This document shows positions 54,379-63,609 of a stretch of DNA of 64,000 nt, in pieces. The stretch is taken from positions 149,697 to 213,696 of the forward strand of contig LJIA01000010.1 in the NCBI GenBank assembly GCA_001295775.1. The letters are read 5' to 3'. Source of the DNA: a beta proteobacterium AAP99. Its GTDB lineage: Bacteria; Pseudomonadota; Gammaproteobacteria; Burkholderiales; Burkholderiaceae_C. Position 1 is the stretch's first letter, and the number at the start of each line of letters is the position of its first letter. The translations under genes were made by a program, and so were the position numbers. The notes under the pieces are model-generated. The model searched no databases and was not told where the DNA came from. It saw only the letters and a program-made list of their open reading frames with translations.

Positions 54379-55419
54379 ATGCACAAAGACTCCTTCTGCC
54401 CTGAGCCGCGCGATCCCGATGCGGGAGGCGCTGCACAGACCGACCACGCTGCAATCAATCCTGCGCGGCGCCGCACAGGCGGCCTGCTCCTGGCGGCGAG
54501 CCTTGCACCGCTGCTCACCCTGGGTGCCGGCTGCACCACGCCGCGCCCACCCGTGGAGCCGCCGCCCCCGCCACCCGCTCCGCCTGCGGTGGCGCCTGCA
54601 CCCGTTGCGCCCCCGCCGCCGGCTCGCGCCATGCGCCTGGGCCTTGCCCTGGGCGGTGGTGCCGCGCGCGGGTTTGCGCACATCGGCGTGATCAAGGTAC
54701 TCGAGGCCCAGGGCATTCAGGTCGATGTGGTTGCCGGCACGAGTGCGGGCAGTCTGGTCGGCGCGCTCTACGCCAGCGGCATGAACGGTTTCGCGCTGCA
54801 ACAGGCAGCCATGACCATGGATGAGGCCACCCTGGCCGACTGGAGCATCACCGGCCGCGGCATGCTGCGCGGCGAGGCGCTGCAGGCTTTTGTGAACCGA
54901 CTGGTCGCCAACCGGCCCATGGAGCAGTTCGCCAAGCCCTTTGCGGCGGTGGCCGCAGACTTCAGCACCGGCGCCGCCGTGCCCTTCACCCGGGGCAACG
55001 CCGGGCAGGCCGTGCGCGCATCAAGCAGCATCCCGGGTGTGTTCTCGCCTGTGCGCATCGGCAATGCCGACTACGTGGACGGCGGTCTGGTGAGTCCGGT
55101 GCCGGCGCTTGCTGCGCGCCAGTTGGGTGCGGACTTCGTGATCGCCGTGGATATCTCCGCACTGCCGCGCCGCGGCGAGATCGACGGCCTGGCCGCGACA
55201 CTGAATCAGACGATCGCCATCATGGGTCTTGGTCTGAAGGCCGCTGAGCTGCGCCAGCACGCCGACGTAGTGATCCGCCCCGAGATCGATCAGGTCTCTG
55301 CCGCAGACTTCAATGCGCGCAACCAGGTGGTGCTGGCCGGCGAGATTGCTGCCACCCGGCTGCTGCCGGAGATTCGGCGCAAGATGGACGAGATGCGCAA
55401 GGCGAAGAACCTGCGTTAG
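54379..55419 (+). CDS. Patatin-like phospholipase lipoprotein
   Basis: Lipid acyl hydrolase with a Ser-Asp dyad, 346 residues. A basic, longer than usual N-region (RRRTGG at 30-35) and hydrophobic stretch lead to the lipobox LGAGC, so Cys52 is probably lipidated. Residues about 56-84 are a Pro/Ala linker. The patatin domain has the oxyanion loop GGGAARGF (92-99), nucleophile Ser122 in GTSAGS, and the catalytic Asp234 in YVDGG. This is a stand-alone patatin without the beta-barrel of PlpD-type proteins. Its TAG overlaps the stop of the convergent small gene by a few bases. Confidence 0.88.
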   Translation: MHKDSFCPEPRDPDAGGAAQTDHAAINPARRRTGGLLLAASLAPLLTLGAGCTTPRPPVEPPPPPPAPPAVAPAPVAPPPPARAMRLGLALGGGAARGFAHIGVIKVLEAQGIQVDVVAGTSAGSLVGALYASGMNGFALQQAAMTMDEATLADWSITGRGMLRGEALQAFVNRLVANRPMEQFAKPFAAVAADFSTGAAVPFTRGNAGQAVRASSSIPGVFSPVRIGNADYVDGGLVSPVPALAARQLGADFVIAVDISALPRRGEIDGLAATLNQTIAIMGLGLKAAELRQHADVVIRPEIDQVSAADFNARNQVVLAGEIAATRLLPEIRRKMDEMRKAKNLR

Positions 55420-55742
55420 CGGCGAGCGTCGCGCGCGTCCAGCGGGCTGTCTGCACCGTCCACCGGCGGCCAGTCCGGCAGAGGTGTCTCGTAGGGGGTA
55501 GCCACGCGGATGCGCGCATAGCGCGGTGCGTCTTCGCCTGCGATCAAGTCCTCCGCCGAGCCGATGATCCCGATTGGCCGCCCACCTGCGCCGTGCAAGA
55601 CCTGGAAGTGCGGCGCAACCTCTGAAGGCGGCAGTGCGCGTGCGCTGCACGCCTTTGCGTAGGCCCGGAGGTCTGCGCCCAATGCAAGACGCTCGCTGCG
55701 CGCTTTGGTGAAGCAACGCTTGATGAGTTCGGCGAAAACCAT
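55416..55742 (-). CDS. Hypothetical protein
   Basis: Unrecognised protein of 108 residues, soluble and mixed alpha/beta by composition (VFAELIKRCFTKARSERLAL at the start, APHFQVLHGAGGRPIGIIGS in the middle). It has no motif that I can assign. The ATG at 55742 is preferred; a start at 55778 would add 12 residues, and longer frames run into the 188-bp tandem repeat and are not credible. No clear ribosome-binding site is seen. Convergent with, and overlapping the stop of, the patatin gene. Confidence 0.5.
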   Translation of the reverse strand: MVFAELIKRCFTKARSERLALGADLRAYAKACSARALPPSEVAPHFQVLHGAGGRPIGIIGSAEDLIAGEDAPRYARIRVATPYETPLPDWPPVDGADSPLDARDARR

Positions 55743-55781
55743 GGCCGAACTGTAGGACGGAGTCGGGCGCTGGTGCATCCT

Positions 55782-56154
55782 GGGCGGGATTCGGTCACCT
55801 CGCCGGCACTGCGTGTCCGGCTCCTCGACCCCGGCACGGCTTGCAAACAGTGCCTTTCGAATCCCGCGCGCAAAGCCGGCAGAATAGCGATCGCCGACGA
55901 GCGTTGAGAACACCCTTCCCCCTCCGGGAGGGGGAACACGAAGGGGGTGCCTCTCACCTGCGGCACCGAGGGCGGGATTCGGTCACCTCGTCGGCACTGC
56001 GTGTCCGGCTCCTCGACCCTGGCACGGCTTGCAAGCCGTGTCTTTCGAATCCCGCGCGCAAAGCCGGCAGAATAGCGATCGCCGACGAGCGTTGAGAACA
56101 CCCTTCCCCCTCTGGGAGGGGGAACACGAAGGGGGTGCCTCTCACCTGCGGCAC

Positions 56155-56157
<3 letters not shown>
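55782..56157. repeat. 188-bp tandem duplication next to tRNA-Ser
   Basis: Two head-to-tail units (55782-55969 and 55970-56157) differing at about seven positions. Each begins GGGCGGGATTCG, the same bases as the tRNA-Ser 3' end (56207 onward), so the tRNA is in phase as a third, partial unit; unit 2 shares 14 identical bases with it. Within each unit is a segment bounded by GCGGGATTCG and CGAATCCCGC in inverted orientation, an 18-nt palindrome in unit 2 (CACGGCTTGCAAGCCGTG), and a 9-bp hairpin (TTCCCCCTC/GAGGGGGAA). Frames read through it are not genes. Confidence 0.9.
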
Positions 56158-56288
<131 letters not shown>

Positions 56289-56300
56289 TGCGAGCCGCGC

Positions 56301-56306
56301 AGTATA
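56301..56306 (-). promoter_or_regulatory. -10 element of the tRNA-Ser promoter
   Basis: TATACT on the minus strand, 12 nt before the tRNA 5' end, followed by a GC-rich discriminator (GCGCGGC) typical of stringently controlled stable-RNA promoters. The -35 is not obvious. Confidence 0.5.
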
Positions 56307-56357
56307 TCCCAGCGCGAAGTCTGTCCCGGACGCTCAGCGCCGAGATCATGCAGACAT

Positions 56358-56387
56358 GAAAAAGGGCCAGCTCATCGAGCTGGCCCT
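56358..56387 (-). terminator. Terminator of the symporter operon
   Basis: AAGGGCCAGCT-CATCG-AGCTGGCCCTT, an 11-bp stem with a T-run on the minus strand, 50 bp after the symporter stop. Confidence 0.92.
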
Positions 56388-56437
56388 TGGCCTTTCTCAG
56401 GCCGGACGCAGGATCAACCTGCACCCGGTCCGGTCAC

Positions 56438-58519
56438 TCAGGCAGTCTTGAGGCTCGGGTAGCGAACGCTCTCGACGAACTCCTGAGTTTCCTTGCTCGG
56501 CGCCGGGGTGAGCAGGGTCACGACGATCATCGTGATCAGGCCCACCGAGATACCGAAGATGCCCGAGCCGATCGGGGCAATGTCCCACCAGACCGGGTAG
56601 TCGGCCGGCTTGAAGCCGAACAGGTTCTGGAAGAACGGGTAGCGTGTGATCATGTAGTACATGGTCACTGCCAAGCCCGCGATCATGCCGCTGATGGCAC
56701 CCCACTTGTTCGCACGCTTCCAGAACACCCCGAGGACGAGGGCCGGGAAGAAGGCGCTGGCAGCCAGCGAGAACGCCGCGCCGACCAGGAACAGGATGTC
56801 GCCCGGTTTCTGCGCGGTCACGTACGCAGCAACCAGCGCGACGATCAGCAGCAGGGTCTTGGAGATCGCGATCCGCTTGGAGGTGGATGCGTTCGGGTCG
56901 ATCATCTTGTAGTACAGGTCGTGCGACAGCGCGTTGGCCATCGTCAGCAGCAGGCCGTCGGCCGTGGACAGCGCGGCGGCCAGACCACCGGCAGCCACCA
57001 GACCGGAGATCACGTAGGGCAGGCCTGCAATCTCAGGCGTGGCCAGAACCACCACGTCAGGATCGATGCGCATTTCTGCGAGCTGCACGATGCCGTCGCC
57101 GTTCCAGTCACGCAGCGTGAGCAGCGCGCCTCCATCGACCTTCTGCCATGCCGCCGCCCACGCTGGTAGCTCCGCGTAAGGTGTGCCGACGAGCAGGGTG
57201 AACACGTCGTATTTCACAAGCACGGCAAGTGCGGGTGCCGAGAAGTACAGCAGGAAGATGAAGAACAGGCTCCAGAACACCGAGCGGCGGGCTTCCTGCA
57301 CCGATGGCGTGGTGTAGAAGCGCATCAGGATGTGCGGCAGCGCGGCGGTACCCACCATCAGGCAGAAGACGAGTGCCAGGAAGTTCTTCCGGGCGATGTC
57401 CTGAGCCTTCTCGGTGGCACCGGGGAACGCTTCCGCATGACGCGGCATGCCATTGAGCGGACGGGATGCGGTGTTGGCGCCGTTCATCTGGGTGGTCCAG
57501 AGGCGTCGAGCAGCATCCGCAGACTTGGGATAGTCCGCCACGGCCTTCTCGGCAGCCTTGACCTCGGCGATCGGCGCGTTGGCTGCACGCAGATCGTCCA
57601 GCTTCTTCTGGACATCCACGCGACCTTGCTCCCAGGTGCCGGGCAGGCCATCGATACGTGCCTTCAGGTCGGCCGCACGCTTCTTGTGGATCTCGCGAAC
57701 CTCAAGTTCCTTGGCGTCCTTGATCAGCACTTCTTCCTTGGCCGTCACCTTTTCCAGCACCTGACCGTACATCAGCTGGGGCACCGGGGCGCCATGCTTA
57801 ACGCCGATCATCACCACCGGGATCATGTAGGCCACGATCAGGATGATGTACTGGGCCACCTGCGTCCAGGTCACGGCACGCATGCCACCCAGGAACGAGC
57901 AAACCAGAATGCCGGCCAGGCCGATGAACACGCCGTAGACGAAGTCCACACCCGTGAAGCGTGCAGTGATCAGGCCTACGCCATAGATCTGGGCCACCAC
58001 GTACACGAAGGACACGAGGATCGCAGCGAAGATGCCGATGCTGCGAGCAAAGTTGCCGCCGTAGCGCGCGCCGAGGAAGTCGGGGATCGTGAACTGGCCG
58101 AACTTGCGCAGGTACGGTGCAAGCAGGAAAGCCACAAGGCAGTAGCCGCCGGTCCAGCCCATGATGAAGGCCAGACCGCCATAGCCCTGCAGATACAGGG
58201 TGCCGGCCATGCCGATGAACGAGGCTGCGCTCATCCAGTCCGAGCCGGTTGCCATGCCGTTGAACACGGCGGGAACGCGGCGCCCGGCCACGTAGTACTC
58301 GGCGACATCGCCCGTGCGGGACATCACGCCGATGCCGGCGTACAGACCGATGGTGGCGAACATGAACACATAGCCGATGGCCTTGGGTCCGAGCACGCCC
58401 ATGTACTCAAGGATCGCGAGCACGATCACGAAGGCGAAGAAGCCTCCGGTGTACATGCCATAGATGCGCTTGAGCTGGTTGAAGAACGCCTGATTGCTGC
58501 TGACTGAAGTCGTACTCAT
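56438..58519 (-). CDS. Sodium:solute symporter, large subunit (VC_2705/ActP type) with EF-hand loop
   Basis: Inner-membrane Na+-coupled symporter of the SSS family, 693 residues, about 13 helices. It has YYVAGRRVPAVFNGMATGSDWMSAASFIG, GWTGGYCLVAFLLAPYLRKFGQFTIPDFLGARYG and AALSTADGLLLTMANALSHDLY, as in acetate permease ActP. Two non-membrane insertions stand out: residues about 255-375, charged and helical (VTAKEEVLIKDAKELEVREI onward), and a loop holding DWNGDGIVQLAE (471-482), a canonical EF-hand Ca2+ site. The DUF4212 small subunit lies 10 bp upstream. With acs nearby, acetate or another short carboxylate is a reasonable substrate guess. GGAG precedes the ATG at 58519. Confidence 0.9.
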   Translation of the reverse strand: MSTTSVSSNQAFFNQLKRIYGMYTGGFFAFVIVLAILEYMGVLGPKAIGYVFMFATIGLYAGIGVMSRTGDVAEYYVAGRRVPAVFNGMATGSDWMSAASFIGMAGTLYLQGYGGLAFIMGWTGGYCLVAFLLAPYLRKFGQFTIPDFLGARYGGNFARSIGIFAAILVSFVYVVAQIYGVGLITARFTGVDFVYGVFIGLAGILVCSFLGGMRAVTWTQVAQYIILIVAYMIPVVMIGVKHGAPVPQLMYGQVLEKVTAKEEVLIKDAKELEVREIHKKRAADLKARIDGLPGTWEQGRVDVQKKLDDLRAANAPIAEVKAAEKAVADYPKSADAARRLWTTQMNGANTASRPLNGMPRHAEAFPGATEKAQDIARKNFLALVFCLMVGTAALPHILMRFYTTPSVQEARRSVFWSLFFIFLLYFSAPALAVLVKYDVFTLLVGTPYAELPAWAAAWQKVDGGALLTLRDWNGDGIVQLAEMRIDPDVVVLATPEIAGLPYVISGLVAAGGLAAALSTADGLLLTMANALSHDLYYKMIDPNASTSKRIAISKTLLLIVALVAAYVTAQKPGDILFLVGAAFSLAASAFFPALVLGVFWKRANKWGAISGMIAGLAVTMYYMITRYPFFQNLFGFKPADYPVWWDIAPIGSGIFGISVGLITMIVVTLLTPAPSKETQEFVESVRYPSLKTA

Positions 58520-58529
58520 GGGGCGCTCC

Positions 58530-58793
58530 TCACTCTTCCTGCTCGGCAACGCCGAACTCTTCATCGAGCGCCTTCATCTTGCGCGCGTAGAACCAGATCA
58601 TGAACAGATAGATGACCAGGCTGCCTTGGGCCGCCATGTAGAACGGGAAGGGCCAACCCAGAATGTTGATGCTCTGGAGATCCCGCGCGAAGAACGAAAT
58701 GACGAACGTGGCGACGAACCAGATCACGATCAGTACGGCCGTGAGATTCAGGTTCTTTCGCCAATACGCTCGGTGCTTTTCTGTGAGCTGCAT
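58530..58793 (-). CDS. Sodium:solute symporter small subunit (DUF4212)
   Basis: Small inner-membrane partner of the VC_2705-type symporter, 87 residues. It starts with a basic aromatic segment (KHRAYWRKNL), followed by two helices (about 17-36, TAVLIVIWFVATFVISFFA, and 50-69, YMAAQGSLVIYLFMIWFYA) and the cytoplasmic ARKMKALDEEFGV tail. This is the standard DUF4212 layout, always found beside the large subunit. An AAGGAGG ribosome-binding site precedes the ATG. Confidence 0.93.
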   Translation of the reverse strand: MQLTEKHRAYWRKNLNLTAVLIVIWFVATFVISFFARDLQSINILGWPFPFYMAAQGSLVIYLFMIWFYARKMKALDEEFGVAEQEE

Positions 58794-58900
58794 GTGTCTA
58801 CCTCCTTGTGTTGCGCTTGCTTGTACTGCGCTGCTGACATCCCCTGAGTGACGAAGCCGAGGGCAAGCCTCGTCCCATCCCCGACAAAGTCAGCAGAGCA

Positions 58901-59506
58901 CTACCCTTGTTGAGCCCGCAGGGACTCGAATTGCGGCGGAACCTGCTCCAGATCGCGCTTCAGTTGTGCGGCGACATTGGGCTCAAATCCCTCGAGATGC
59001 TTCTTGATCCGGCGCGCCTCCGCGGCATCGCCCAGATGGTGGTGCGTCATGGCAAGCTGGTACCAGCCGTAGGGGCTCATGGGCTGCAGCTCGGTATTGC
59101 GCTTGAGCGCACCGAGGGCCTCCGTCGGGCGCCCCTGGCTGATCAGCACGAGGCCCAGGCCGTACCACGCACGATCGAGCTTGGGGTCCAGTTCAAGCGC
59201 CTTGCGGAAGCTGGACTCAGCCTCGCTGAACTGGCCCAGGCTCTCCTGGATGAATCCCATGTTGAAGGGGATCGAGGCCTGCTTCGGGCGAACGCTCGCA
59301 AGCAACTGAAGTTCACGCAACGCCTCTTCGTTGGCACCGCGCTGCGCAAGCAGATTGGCGATGAAGCCGCGAGCCACATCGTCGTTCTCGTTGAGTGCCA
59401 GTGCGCGCCGGTAGGTTGCCTCGGCCAGCGCATGGCGCTTCAGGAAGACTTGCCAGCTTGCAAGCTCACGCAGCCACCACCCACCGATCAGCGCACCGAT
59501 TCTCAT
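58901..59506 (-). CDS. TPR repeat protein
   Basis: A 201-residue protein with at least three to four tetratricopeptide repeats: AEATYRRALALNENDDVARGFIANLL (about 27-52), SIPFNMGFIQESLGQFSEAESSFRKALELDP (about 78-108), AWYGLGLVLISQGRPTEALGALKRNTELQP and GWYQLAMTHHHLGDAAEARRIKKHLEG. The N-terminus RIGALIGGWWLREL could be a weak membrane association or be cytoplasmic. Partner unknown. It is 3 bp downstream of the YggT-like gene and so in the same operon. Confidence 0.82.
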   Translation of the reverse strand: MRIGALIGGWWLRELASWQVFLKRHALAEATYRRALALNENDDVARGFIANLLAQRGANEEALRELQLLASVRPKQASIPFNMGFIQESLGQFSEAESSFRKALELDPKLDRAWYGLGLVLISQGRPTEALGALKRNTELQPMSPYGWYQLAMTHHHLGDAAEARRIKKHLEGFEPNVAAQLKRDLEQVPPQFESLRAQQG

Positions 59507-59509
59507 GCT

Positions 59510-59803
59510 TCAGGCTCCAGCAACAGGTACGTACTTGAGGAAGTAGATCCGCCCAGCCGTGGCGCACAGCCAGATCAGCAACAGAAAGAAGAAGGACACA
59601 AACGGGACGTGCTCGTCGACGATCAGCTTGGGCGTGATGATTCGGACGACGCGATTGACGGGCGATGCGAGCAGTGCGAAGAGCTTGTAGATCGGGTTCT
59701 CGTGGCGCTTCATGGGATTGAATGCCGCGACAACCGCTTGCCCAATCAATGCAAGACCGGCCACCTCAGCGAGCGCTTTCACGATCGATAGAAACAGGAT
59801 CAC
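59510..59803 (-). CDS. Small two-helix membrane protein (YggT-like)
   Basis: About 97 residues from a GTG start at 59803: a hydrophobic N-terminal helix (ILFLSIVKALAEVAGLALIGQAVVAAF), a conserved-looking central loop (NPIYKLFALLASPVNRVVRIITPKLI) and a second helix (FVSFFFLLLIWLCATAGRIYFL). The helix-loop-helix with an NP.Y...SP..R..R.ITP pattern resembles YggT-family proteins, but the match is weak. GGAG lies six bases before the GTG; an ATG at 59860 would add 19 polar residues and is less natural. It forms an operon with the TPR gene. Confidence 0.65.
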   Translation of the reverse strand: MILFLSIVKALAEVAGLALIGQAVVAAFNPMKRHENPIYKLFALLASPVNRVVRIITPKLIVDEHVPFVSFFFLLLIWLCATAGRIYFLKYVPVAGA

Positions 59804-59983
59804 CCAATACTCCGCTTGCAGAGGGCGGCCTGCATGTCGAAGGCATGACGTGCCATTCAACGGAGCGACCCCCTGATTGGTTCTTGTTGTTGCTCAACTC
59901 CGAACTCAATATTGCACAGGGGCATCGAGGGGAACATAAGGGAAACCCTGCTCGACTCGTGCGCTCGCGACTCATGTGAAAAC

Positions 59984-60009
59984 AAAAACGCCCCGCGAGC
60001 GGGGCGTTT
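59984..60009 (-). terminator. Terminator of acs
   Basis: AAACGCCCCG-CGAG-CGGGGCGTTT, a 10-bp stem with a T-run on the minus strand, 19 bp after the acs stop. Confidence 0.93.
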
Positions 60010-60027
60010 GTAAGACTCGTGAAAGAT

Positions 60028-62013
60028 TCAGTTGTTTTCAGCGAGTTGTTCGAGGATCGCGGGGTTCTCGAGCGTCGAAACATCTTGAGTGATGGCCTCG
60101 CCCTTTGCGATCGCACGGAGCAGGCGTCGCATGATCTTTCCGGAGCGGGTCTTCGGCAGGTTGTCACCGAAGCGAATGTCCTTCGGCTTGGCGATCGGTC
60201 CGATCTCCTTGGCGACCCAATCGCGCAGTTCCTTTGCGAGTGCGCGCGCTTCGTCCCCCGTGGGGCGCGGCCTTTTGAGCACGACAAACGCGACGATCGC
60301 CTCACCGGTGAGTTCGTCCGGGCGACCCACTACCGCGGCCTCGGCAACCAGATCGCTCTTTGCGACCAGTGCAGACTCAATCTCCATGGTGCCCATCCGG
60401 TGTCCGGAGACGTTGAGCACATCATCGATGCGGCCCATGATGGTGAAGTAGCCGGTGTCCTTGTCGCGGATGGCGCCATCACCCGCGAGATACAGCTTTC
60501 CGCCGAGTTCGGCAGGGTAGTAGCTCTTCTTGAAGCGCTCGGGGTCGCCCCAGATGGTGCGGATCATCGAGGGCCAGGGGCGCTTGACGACGAGAACGCC
60601 ACCTTGACCGTTTGGCACGTCGTTGCCGGTTTCATCAACAATCGCAGCCATGATTCCTGGCAGGGGCAATGTGCAGGAGCCCGGCACAAGTGGCGTGGCC
60701 CCAGGCAGCGGCGTGATCATGTGGCCACCGGTTTCGGTCTGCCAGAATGTGTCGACGATCGGGCACCGCTCGCCACCCACATGTTTGTGGTACCACATCC
60801 AGGCTTCCGGATTGATGGGTTCGCCCACCGAGCCCAGGATGCGCAGGCTGCTCAGATCTGACTTGTTCGGATGCACGTTCGGATCGGTCTCGCTGGCCTT
60901 GATGAGCGAGCGGATCGCAGTAGGTGCGGTGTAGAACAGGGTGACCTTGTGCTTCTCGATCATCTGCCAGAAGCGGCCGGCATTCGGGTACGTAGGTACG
61001 CCTTCAAACACGAGCTGTGTGATGCCCGCTGCTGTCGGTCCGTAGCACACGTAGGTGTGTCCTGTGATCCAGCCGATGTCAGCCGTGCACCAGAAGAGAT
61101 CGTTCGGCTTGGCGTCAAAGGTCCACTGCATCGTGGTCTTGGCCCAAAGCAGGTAGCCGCCGGTGGAGTGTTGCACCCCCTTGGGCTTGCCTGTCGAGCC
61201 TGACGTGTAGAGGATGAACAGCGGATGCTCGGCATCGACCCACTCCGGCTCGCACTGGGCAGACTGCGGGTCTTCGACGTCGTGCAGCCAGATGTCTCGC
61301 CCCGGTTGCATGTTGATCGGGTTGCCGGTGCGGCGGTAGACGATCACGGTCTTGAGCGCTTCACAACCACCCATCGCGATCGCTTCATCCACAATGGCCT
61401 TGATCGGCAGCGTCTTGCCGCCGCGCACCTGCTCGTCCGCGGTGATGATGGCGACTGCCCCGGCGTCGATCACGCGCTCCTGCACGCTCTTTGCCGAGAA
61501 GCCACCAAACACGACCGAGTGGGTTGCGCCGATGCGAGCACAGGCTTGCATCGCGACAACGCCTTCGACGCTCATCGGGATGTAGATGAGGACGCGGTCT
61601 CCCTTCTTGATTCCCTGCGCCTTCAGGCCGTTCGCCAGCTTGCACACACGCTCGTGCAGCTGCCGGAAGCTGACGTTGGTGACCGACCCGTCGTCTGCTT
61701 CAAACACGATGGCCGTCTTGTCGCCGTTGCCGTTGATCAGATTGGCGTCGAGGCAGTTGTAGGACGCATTCAGCTGCCCGTCGGCAAACCAGCGATAGAA
61801 CGGCGCGTTGGACTCGTCCAGCACTTCGGTGAAGGGCTTGTGCCACAGCAACTTCTCGCGCGCGAGGTTGCCCCAGAAGCCTGAGTAGTCCGCGTCCGCT
61901 TGTGCGCAGAGCGCCTGGTACGACGCCATGCCGGAAACCGCAGCAGCCTGCTGCACCTCGGCACTGGGGTTGAAGACGCGTGTTTCCTGAAGTACGGACT
62001 GAATCCCTGACAT
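60028..62013 (-). CDS. acs: Acetyl-CoA synthetase
   Basis: AMP-forming activation of acetate to acetyl-CoA; 661 residues, the usual length. The adenylation P-loop is [15 protein letters not shown], followed by [38 protein letters not shown] and the hinge/C-terminal domain [20 protein letters not shown]. The acetylation-controlled lysine is Lys626 in [11 protein letters not shown], so regulation by lysine acetylation/deacetylation is expected. It is monocistronic with its own terminator. The nearby ActP-like symporter points to joint acetate uptake and activation. Confidence 0.98.
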   Translation of the reverse strand: MSGIQSVLQETRVFNPSAEVQQAAAVSGMASYQALCAQADADYSGFWGNLAREKLLWHKPFTEVLDESNAPFYRWFADGQLNASYNCLDANLINGNGDKTAIVFEADDGSVTNVSFRQLHERVCKLANGLKAQGIKKGDRVLIYIPMSVEGVVAMQACARIGATHSVVFGGFSAKSVQERVIDAGAVAIITADEQVRGGKTLPIKAIVDEAIAMGGCEALKTVIVYRRTGNPINMQPGRDIWLHDVEDPQSAQCEPEWVDAEHPLFILYTSGSTGKPKGVQHSTGGYLLWAKTTMQWTFDAKPNDLFWCTADIGWITGHTYVCYGPTAAGITQLVFEGVPTYPNAGRFWQMIEKHKVTLFYTAPTAIRSLIKASETDPNVHPNKSDLSSLRILGSVGEPINPEAWMWYHKHVGGERCPIVDTFWQTETGGHMITPLPGATPLVPGSCTLPLPGIMAAIVDETGNDVPNGQGGVLVVKRPWPSMIRTIWGDPERFKKSYYPAELGGKLYLAGDGAIRDKDTGYFTIMGRIDDVLNVSGHRMGTMEIESALVAKSDLVAEAAVVGRPDELTGEAIVAFVVLKRPRPTGDEARALAKELRDWVAKEIGPIAKPKDIRFGDNLPKTRSGKIMRRLLRAIAKGEAITQDVSTLENPAILEQLAENN

Positions 62014-62134
62014 GCTGTGCTCCTCGTTCCGGTTATCGCAAAGGTAGGAGGGTGGTCTTACTCTCGCCTTACTCTGGGCGAGGCCGCCTGCCTCAGTTCT
62101 GCCGTGTCAGCAGCTTCGCACCGGAAGGTAGCGT

Positions 62135-62794
62135 TCAGCGGGTCATCCAGCCATCAAGGATTCCGAGAATGTCCGGCACCGTTTGCGCCATCGCATCCGC
62201 CCCCCACGTCTCTGGTGATCCGGCGTCTCCCAGGTAGCCGTAGTTCGCGATGATGCTGCGCATACCTGCCGCGCGTGCGGCTTGCACATCACGGAGGTCA
62301 TCGCCCACATAGGCGCATGCACTCGGAAGAACACCCAGCCGACGCGCGGCTTCCAGCAGTGGCTCCGGGTGCGGTTTGGCGTGTGCCGTCGTGTCACCAC
62401 AAATAAGCACACGCGGGCGCAGTCCCATGGCGGGCACGAGTGGCTTGGCGAAGCGTTGCGCCTTGTTGGTCACCACGCCCCAGGCGATGCTTCGCTGCTC
62501 AAGATCGACCAGCAGTTCGGTTACCCCGGAAAACAGTACCGACGCCTGCGTCATCCGATGCTCATACCGATCAAGGAACTCAGTCTTCAGCGGCTCGAAC
62601 CCGTGTGCATCCTTGTCCAAGCCAAACGCGAGTCCAATCATGCCGCGCGCTCCCGCCGACACCATGGGACGCAGCGCTTCGATGGGCAGCGGGGCCAGCC
62701 CTCGCGCCACGCGCATGTCGTTGGCGGTACCGGCAAGGTCAGGCGCTGTGTCGGCGATGGTTCCGTCGAAGTCGAAAAGTACGGCGTGAATCAT
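62135..62794 (-). CDS. gph: Phosphoglycolate phosphatase (HAD superfamily)
   Basis: Dephosphorylates 2-phosphoglycolate, for example from DNA repair or oxygenase activity; 219 residues, HAD subfamily IA. Motif I is FDFDGTIADT with nucleophile Asp9 and Asp11, motif II is the Thr of GVVTNKAQRFA, the Lys of motif III is in KPHPEPLLEA, and motif IV is YVGDDLRDVQAARAAG. Its start overlaps the ubiG stop by 1 nt (TGATG), the conserved ubiG-gph coupling. Confidence 0.92.
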   Translation of the reverse strand: MIHAVLFDFDGTIADTAPDLAGTANDMRVARGLAPLPIEALRPMVSAGARGMIGLAFGLDKDAHGFEPLKTEFLDRYEHRMTQASVLFSGVTELLVDLEQRSIAWGVVTNKAQRFAKPLVPAMGLRPRVLICGDTTAHAKPHPEPLLEAARRLGVLPSACAYVGDDLRDVQAARAAGMRSIIANYGYLGDAGSPETWGADAMAQTVPDILGILDGWMTR

Positions 62795-63513
62795 CAGCCC
62801 GCCCGCTTGCGCGCATGGACGAGGTAGTTGACGTCCGTGTCTTTGTTGAGCGTGGCGGTGTGAGTAAGCGGGTTGTAGCTCATGCCCCGAAGTTCGACCA
62901 TTTCGAGCTTGGCATCGCGCATGGCGCGGGCCAGTTCAGCCGGGGTGATGAGCTTGGCATAGTCATGCGTTCCGCGGGGGAGCAGGCGCAGTACATACTC
63001 CGCGCCAACAATGGCAAGCAGGTAGGCCTTGAGATTGCGGTTGATGGTCGAAAAGAACACATCGCCGCCGGGCTTTACAAGCCGCGCCGCAGCCCCAACC
63101 ACACTGGCAGGGTCAGGGACGTGCTCAAGCATTTCCATGCAGGTCACGACATCGAACGCGTCTGGCTGCTCGTGTGCGAGGGCTTCTGCGCTGATCAGCC
63201 GGTATTCGACCTTGACGCCCGATTCAAGGCTGTGCAGCTTCGCAACGCCCAAAGGCTTGTCGGCCATGTCGATGCCGAGGACCTCGGCGCCGCGCTGCGC
63301 CATGCTCTCGGCGAGGATGCCACCGCCGCAGCCTATGTCAACGACTCGCTTGCCCTTCACTGGCGCGACCGAGTCAATCCAGTTCAGTCGTACAGGGTTG
63401 ATGACGTGCAGCGGCCGAAATTCGCTGCCAGGGTCCCACCATCGATGCGCAAGTGCAGAGAACTTTGCGAGTTCACCGGGATCGACGTTGCTCGTGTGCT
63501 GCGTTGTTGTCAT
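62794..63513 (-). CDS. ubiG: Ubiquinone biosynthesis O-methyltransferase
   Basis: SAM-dependent enzyme performing the two O-methylations of ubiquinone synthesis; 239 residues. The SAM site is [13 protein letters not shown], followed by [30 protein letters not shown] and [42 protein letters not shown], all highly characteristic of UbiG/COQ3. The N-terminal [29 protein letters not shown] is also diagnostic. The ATG at 63513 is preferred over one 33 nt upstream. It lies between ompA and gph as in many Beta- and Gammaproteobacteria. Confidence 0.97.
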   Translation of the reverse strand: MTTTQHTSNVDPGELAKFSALAHRWWDPGSEFRPLHVINPVRLNWIDSVAPVKGKRVVDIGCGGGILAESMAQRGAEVLGIDMADKPLGVAKLHSLESGVKVEYRLISAEALAHEQPDAFDVVTCMEMLEHVPDPASVVGAAARLVKPGGDVFFSTINRNLKAYLLAIVGAEYVLRLLPRGTHDYAKLITPAELARAMRDAKLEMVELRGMSYNPLTHTATLNKDTDVNYLVHARKRAG

Positions 63514-63565
63514 AGGGGTTAGCGTAACGCAGTGCCCCTGCGGCACTTGCGCGCGAGCTCCAAAT

Positions 63566-63590
63566 GAAAAACCCCGCCGAAGCGGGGTTT
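63566..63590 (-). terminator. Terminator of the OmpA-family gene
   Basis: AAACCCCGC-CGAA-GCGGGGTTT, a 9-bp stem with a T-run on the minus strand, between ompA and ubiG. Confidence 0.92.
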
Positions 63591-63609
63591 CCAGAGATCG
63601 AATGAACGA

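Noticed and set aside
54140..54454. 104-codon minus-strand frame in the Fur-box region
   Set aside because: Arg/Ser-rich composition without motif, overlapping the patatin gene start; probably chance.
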